From assembly GCF_022179325.1 (NCBI RefSeq), contig NZ_BPQQ01000022.1, positions 248,001 through 312,000 on the forward strand: a stretch of 64,000 nucleotides of DNA, given 5' to 3'. The position numbers were made by a program, and so were the translations under genes. Source of the stretch: Methylobacterium isbiliense. GTDB taxonomy: Bacteria; Pseudomonadota; Alphaproteobacteria; Rhizobiales; Beijerinckiaceae. Under the pieces are notes generated by a model, which did not search any database, had not been told where the DNA came from, and was given only the letters and a program-made list of their open reading frames with translations. Positions 62,082 through 64,000 of this stretch are shown here, one piece after another. Position 1 is the first letter of the stretch; every line of letters starts with the position of its first letter.

Positions 62082-63185
62082 ATGCGTCTCCTCCTCCTCG
62101 CCCTCCTGTTCGCCGCGGCGCTCGTGCCCTCGGGGGCGCTCGCCCTGTCGCGGGTGAAGGACCTCGCGGCGATCGAGGGCGTGCGCCCCAACCAACTCGT
62201 CGGCTACGGCATCGTGGTGGGCCTCAACGGCACCGGCGACACGCTCAACAACGTGCCCTTCACCCGGCAATCGGTGCAGGCGATGCTGGAGCGGCTCGGC
62301 GTCAACACCCGCGGGGCGACCATGCGGACCGCCAACCTGGCGGCCGTGATGGTGACGGCGAGCCTGCCGCCCTTCGCCACGCAGGGCACCCGCATCGACG
62401 TCACCGTCTCGTCGCTCGGCGACGCCAAGTCGCTGCAGGGGGGCACGCTCCTCGTGACTCCGCTGCTCGGCGCGGACGGGGAGGTCTACGCCCTGGCCCA
62501 GGGCTCGCTCGCCATCGCGGGGTTCCAGGCCGAGGGCGATGCCGCCAAGATCACCCGCGGGGTGCCGACCAACGGGCGCATCGCCAACGGGGCCATGATC
62601 GAGCGCGAGGTGGAGTTCAAGCTCAACCAGCAGCGCAGCTTGCGCCTGTCGCTGCGCAACCCCGACCTCACCACCTCGAAGCGGATCGCTGCCGCGATCA
62701 ACGACTTCATGGGCGCCGATACCGCCGAGCCGACCGACCCCTCCACCGTCACCCTGCAGGTCCCCGCCCGCTACCAGGGCAACATGATCCGGCTCCTGAC
62801 GGAGATCGAGCAGCTCAAGGTCGAGCCCGACCAGACCGCGCGGGTGATCATCGACGAGCGCTCCGGCATCATCGTGATGGGGCGGGACGTGCGCGTCTCC
62901 ACGGTGGCGGTGGCGCAGGGCAACCTCACCGTCACCATCACCGAGCAGCCGCAGGTGAGCCAGCCCGAGCCCCTGTCGGGCGGCGAGACCGTGGTGGTGC
63001 CGCGCACCGCCGTGAAGGTCGATACCGGCGACCGCAACAAGCTCGCCCTCGTGCGCGAGGGGGTGAGCCTGCGCGAACTCGTCGACGGGCTCAACGCGCT
63101 GGGCATCGGCCCGCGCGACCTGATCTCGATCCTGCAGGCCATCAAGGCCGCGGGCGCCCTCCAGGCCGACATCGACGTGATGTGA
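62082..63185 (+). CDS. flgI: Flagellar basal-body P-ring protein FlgI
   Basis: 367 residues: periplasmic P-ring subunit around the flagellar rod. A Sec signal (LLLLALLFAAALVPSGALA) is followed by SRVKDLAAIEGVRPNQLVGYGIVVGLNGTGDT, QSVQAMLERLGVNTRG, NLAAVMVTASLPPFATQGTRIDVTVSSLGDAKSLQGGTLLVTPL and the C-terminal EGVSLRELVDGLNALGIGPRDLISILQAIKAAGALQADI. Length and sequence are standard. It is the first gene of flgI-flgJ-flbY/flgN, preceded by the sigma-54-like site. Confidence 0.97.
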   Translation: MRLLLLALLFAAALVPSGALALSRVKDLAAIEGVRPNQLVGYGIVVGLNGTGDTLNNVPFTRQSVQAMLERLGVNTRGATMRTANLAAVMVTASLPPFATQGTRIDVTVSSLGDAKSLQGGTLLVTPLLGADGEVYALAQGSLAIAGFQAEGDAAKITRGVPTNGRIANGAMIEREVEFKLNQQRSLRLSLRNPDLTTSKRIAAAINDFMGADTAEPTDPSTVTLQVPARYQGNMIRLLTEIEQLKVEPDQTARVIIDERSGIIVMGRDVRVSTVAVAQGNLTVTITEQPQVSQPEPLSGGETVVVPRTAVKVDTGDRNKLALVREGVSLRELVDGLNALGIGPRDLISILQAIKAAGALQADIDVM

Positions 63186-63237
63186 CGGCCAAGCGCCCCT
63201 TCCTCTCCCCCCTCCTTCCACACGGAGTTCCCGCACG

Positions 63238-63588
63238 ATGGTTGCCCTCGCCCCCTTCGCGGCCACCGCCGCGCTCGCCGCCGGCAAGGCGCTCGCCGGC
63301 ACGGTCGGCGCTGCCCTCACCTCCGCTCCCACGGCCCAGTCCAAGGTCAAGAAGACCGCCCAGGACTTCGAATCGATGTTCCTGGAGCACACCCTCGACA
63401 CCCTGAACGGCGCGTCCGGCACCGAGGGGCCGCTCGGCGAGAACGGCACCGGCGGGGGCGTCTACCGCTCGATGCTCAACAAGGAATACGCGAGCAGCAT
63501 CGTGAAGAGCGGCGGCGTCGGCATCGGCGACCAAGTGATGCGCGAGATGCTGCGGATGCAGGAGGCGGCTCGTGGCGCCGCGGCCTGA
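63238..63588 (+). CDS. flgJ: Rod-binding protein FlgJ (N-terminal domain only)
   Basis: 116 residues with the rod-binding/capping domain: KKTAQDFESMFLEHTLDTLNGA, GGGVYRSMLNKEYASSIVKSGGVGIGDQVMREML. The muramidase half found in enterobacterial FlgJ is absent, as usual in alphaproteobacteria, so a separate lytic enzyme must open the peptidoglycan. It starts 52 bp after flgI; the last 17 bp overlap the next gene. Confidence 0.9.
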   Translation: MVALAPFAATAALAAGKALAGTVGAALTSAPTAQSKVKKTAQDFESMFLEHTLDTLNGASGTEGPLGENGTGGGVYRSMLNKEYASSIVKSGGVGIGDQVMREMLRMQEAARGAAA

Positions 63589-64000
63589 GCCCGTGCGGGT
63601 GGCCGACCGCGCCGCCGCCGACCGCCTGATCGCCGACACCCTGGCGCAGATGCGCGAACTGGCCGGGATCCTCGATCGCGAAAGCGCCCATGTGCGCGCC
63701 GGGCGCCTGCGCGACGGGCTGGCCGAGGAGGAGCGCAAGGCCGCCCTCGCGGCCGCCTACATGCAGGGTCTGGAGACGGTGAAGGCCAACGCCGTGGCGC
63801 TGGCCCGCCTCTGCCCCGGCGGCGTGGCCGACCTGCGGGAGGCCCATCGCCGCTTCGCCGCGGCGGTCGAGTCCAACCAGATGGTGCTGGCGACGGCCCG
63901 CAGCGTCTCCGAGAGCCTGATGAAGTCGCTCTCGGCCGACCTCGCCCGCGCCTCGCAGCCGCAGGGCTATGGCGGCCAGCGGCCGGCGGCCTCGCCCTAC
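63572..64000 (+). CDS. FlbY/FlgN-like flagellar protein (3' end beyond the window)
   Basis: 143 codons present, open to the right edge. Starts GTG at 63572 with AGGAGG six bases before it, overlapping flgJ by 17 bp; GTG 63593 is an alternative. The product is mostly helical (ADRLIADTLAQMRELAGILDRESAHVRAGRLRDG, then VKANAVALARLCPGGVADLREAHRRFAAAVESNQMVLATARSVSESLMKSLS), which fits a FlgN/FlbY-type export chaperone family protein. Position after flgI-flgJ supports a flagellar role; the exact family is an inference. Confidence 0.65.
   Translation, partial: MAPRPEPVRVADRAAADRLIADTLAQMRELAGILDRESAHVRAGRLRDGLAEEERKAALAAAYMQGLETVKANAVALARLCPGGVADLREAHRRFAAAVESNQMVLATARSVSESLMKSLSADLARASQPQGYGGQRPAASPY

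Overview
The window is chromosomal DNA of a very GC-rich alphaproteobacterium, most likely a hyphomicrobialean of the Methylobacterium type. Lineage markers are ChpT and GcrA (cell-cycle phosphorelay and methylation-linked transcription), FliX beside flgI, an EipA/DUF1134 protein, a cysteine-poor DksA, an NDUFS4-like complex I accessory subunit and a TIGR02302 membrane protein. The genus is inferred from gene content and base composition only. There is no rRNA operon, CRISPR array, recognisable transposase or prophage. Coding density is high, and almost every gene has the same strong GC-rich third-position bias.

Layout. 1-5 kb: cheA (runs off the left edge, with a 39-residue tandem repeat where a P2 domain is expected), chpT and a soluble chemoreceptor carrying a PilZ domain. 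5-16 kb: cysQ-like phosphatase, exported proteins (YHS-like, EipA, a Cys-rich peptide), a LysR/SnoaL/aldo-keto reductase group, a hybrid histidine kinase and lptM-lysA. 16-29 kb: TIGR02302 protein, HIG1 protein, GH5 glycosidase, purS-purQ, an orphan EEP-fold nuclease/phosphatase, an IlvD/Edd dehydratase, an aminotransferase, a sugar acetyltransferase, a DUF1206/DUF533 pair and a PAP2 protein. 29-34.3 kb: an RND efflux operon (TetR, fusion protein, pump) with a perfect 20-bp palindrome before the regulator. 34.4-39.1 kb: kpsT/kpsE-type polysaccharide export genes without a kpsM, a SHOCT protein, an SPL-family radical SAM protein lacking a normal start codon, the complex I subunit and tRNA-Pro(TGG).

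39.1-42.2 kb is the least ordinary stretch: about 1 kb without a convincing gene but with an intrinsic terminator, then a strikingly AT-rich family 61 glycosyltransferase, then another gene-poor stretch with a structured repeat. 42.2-50.1 kb: a membrane chemoreceptor, mtnA, a solute-binding protein, a membrane glycosyltransferase, SCO, serA and tRNA-Ile2(CAT). 50.4-52.2 kb: an orphan HerA-like ATPase with lower GC than its flanks. 52.4-64 kb: an outer-membrane barrel, a 48-residue membrane peptide, comM, a second hybrid kinase, gcrA, dksA, a methyltransferase, an MBOAT acyltransferase and the flagellar block fliX <> flgI-flgJ-flbY/flgN (runs off the right edge), with a sigma-54-like promoter before flgI.

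The most unusual non-coding signal is a dispersed multi-hairpin element present three times (26939-27080 minus, 41604-41714 plus, 55361-55502 plus). Each copy begins 0-13 nt after a stop codon on the same strand (one of those upstream ORFs is only a weak gene call). The stems are kept while the sequence changes. Motility, chemotaxis and cell-cycle genes recur along the window (cheA, chpT, two chemoreceptors, gcrA, dksA, fliX, flgI, flgJ); the remainder is mostly core metabolism, cell envelope and export.
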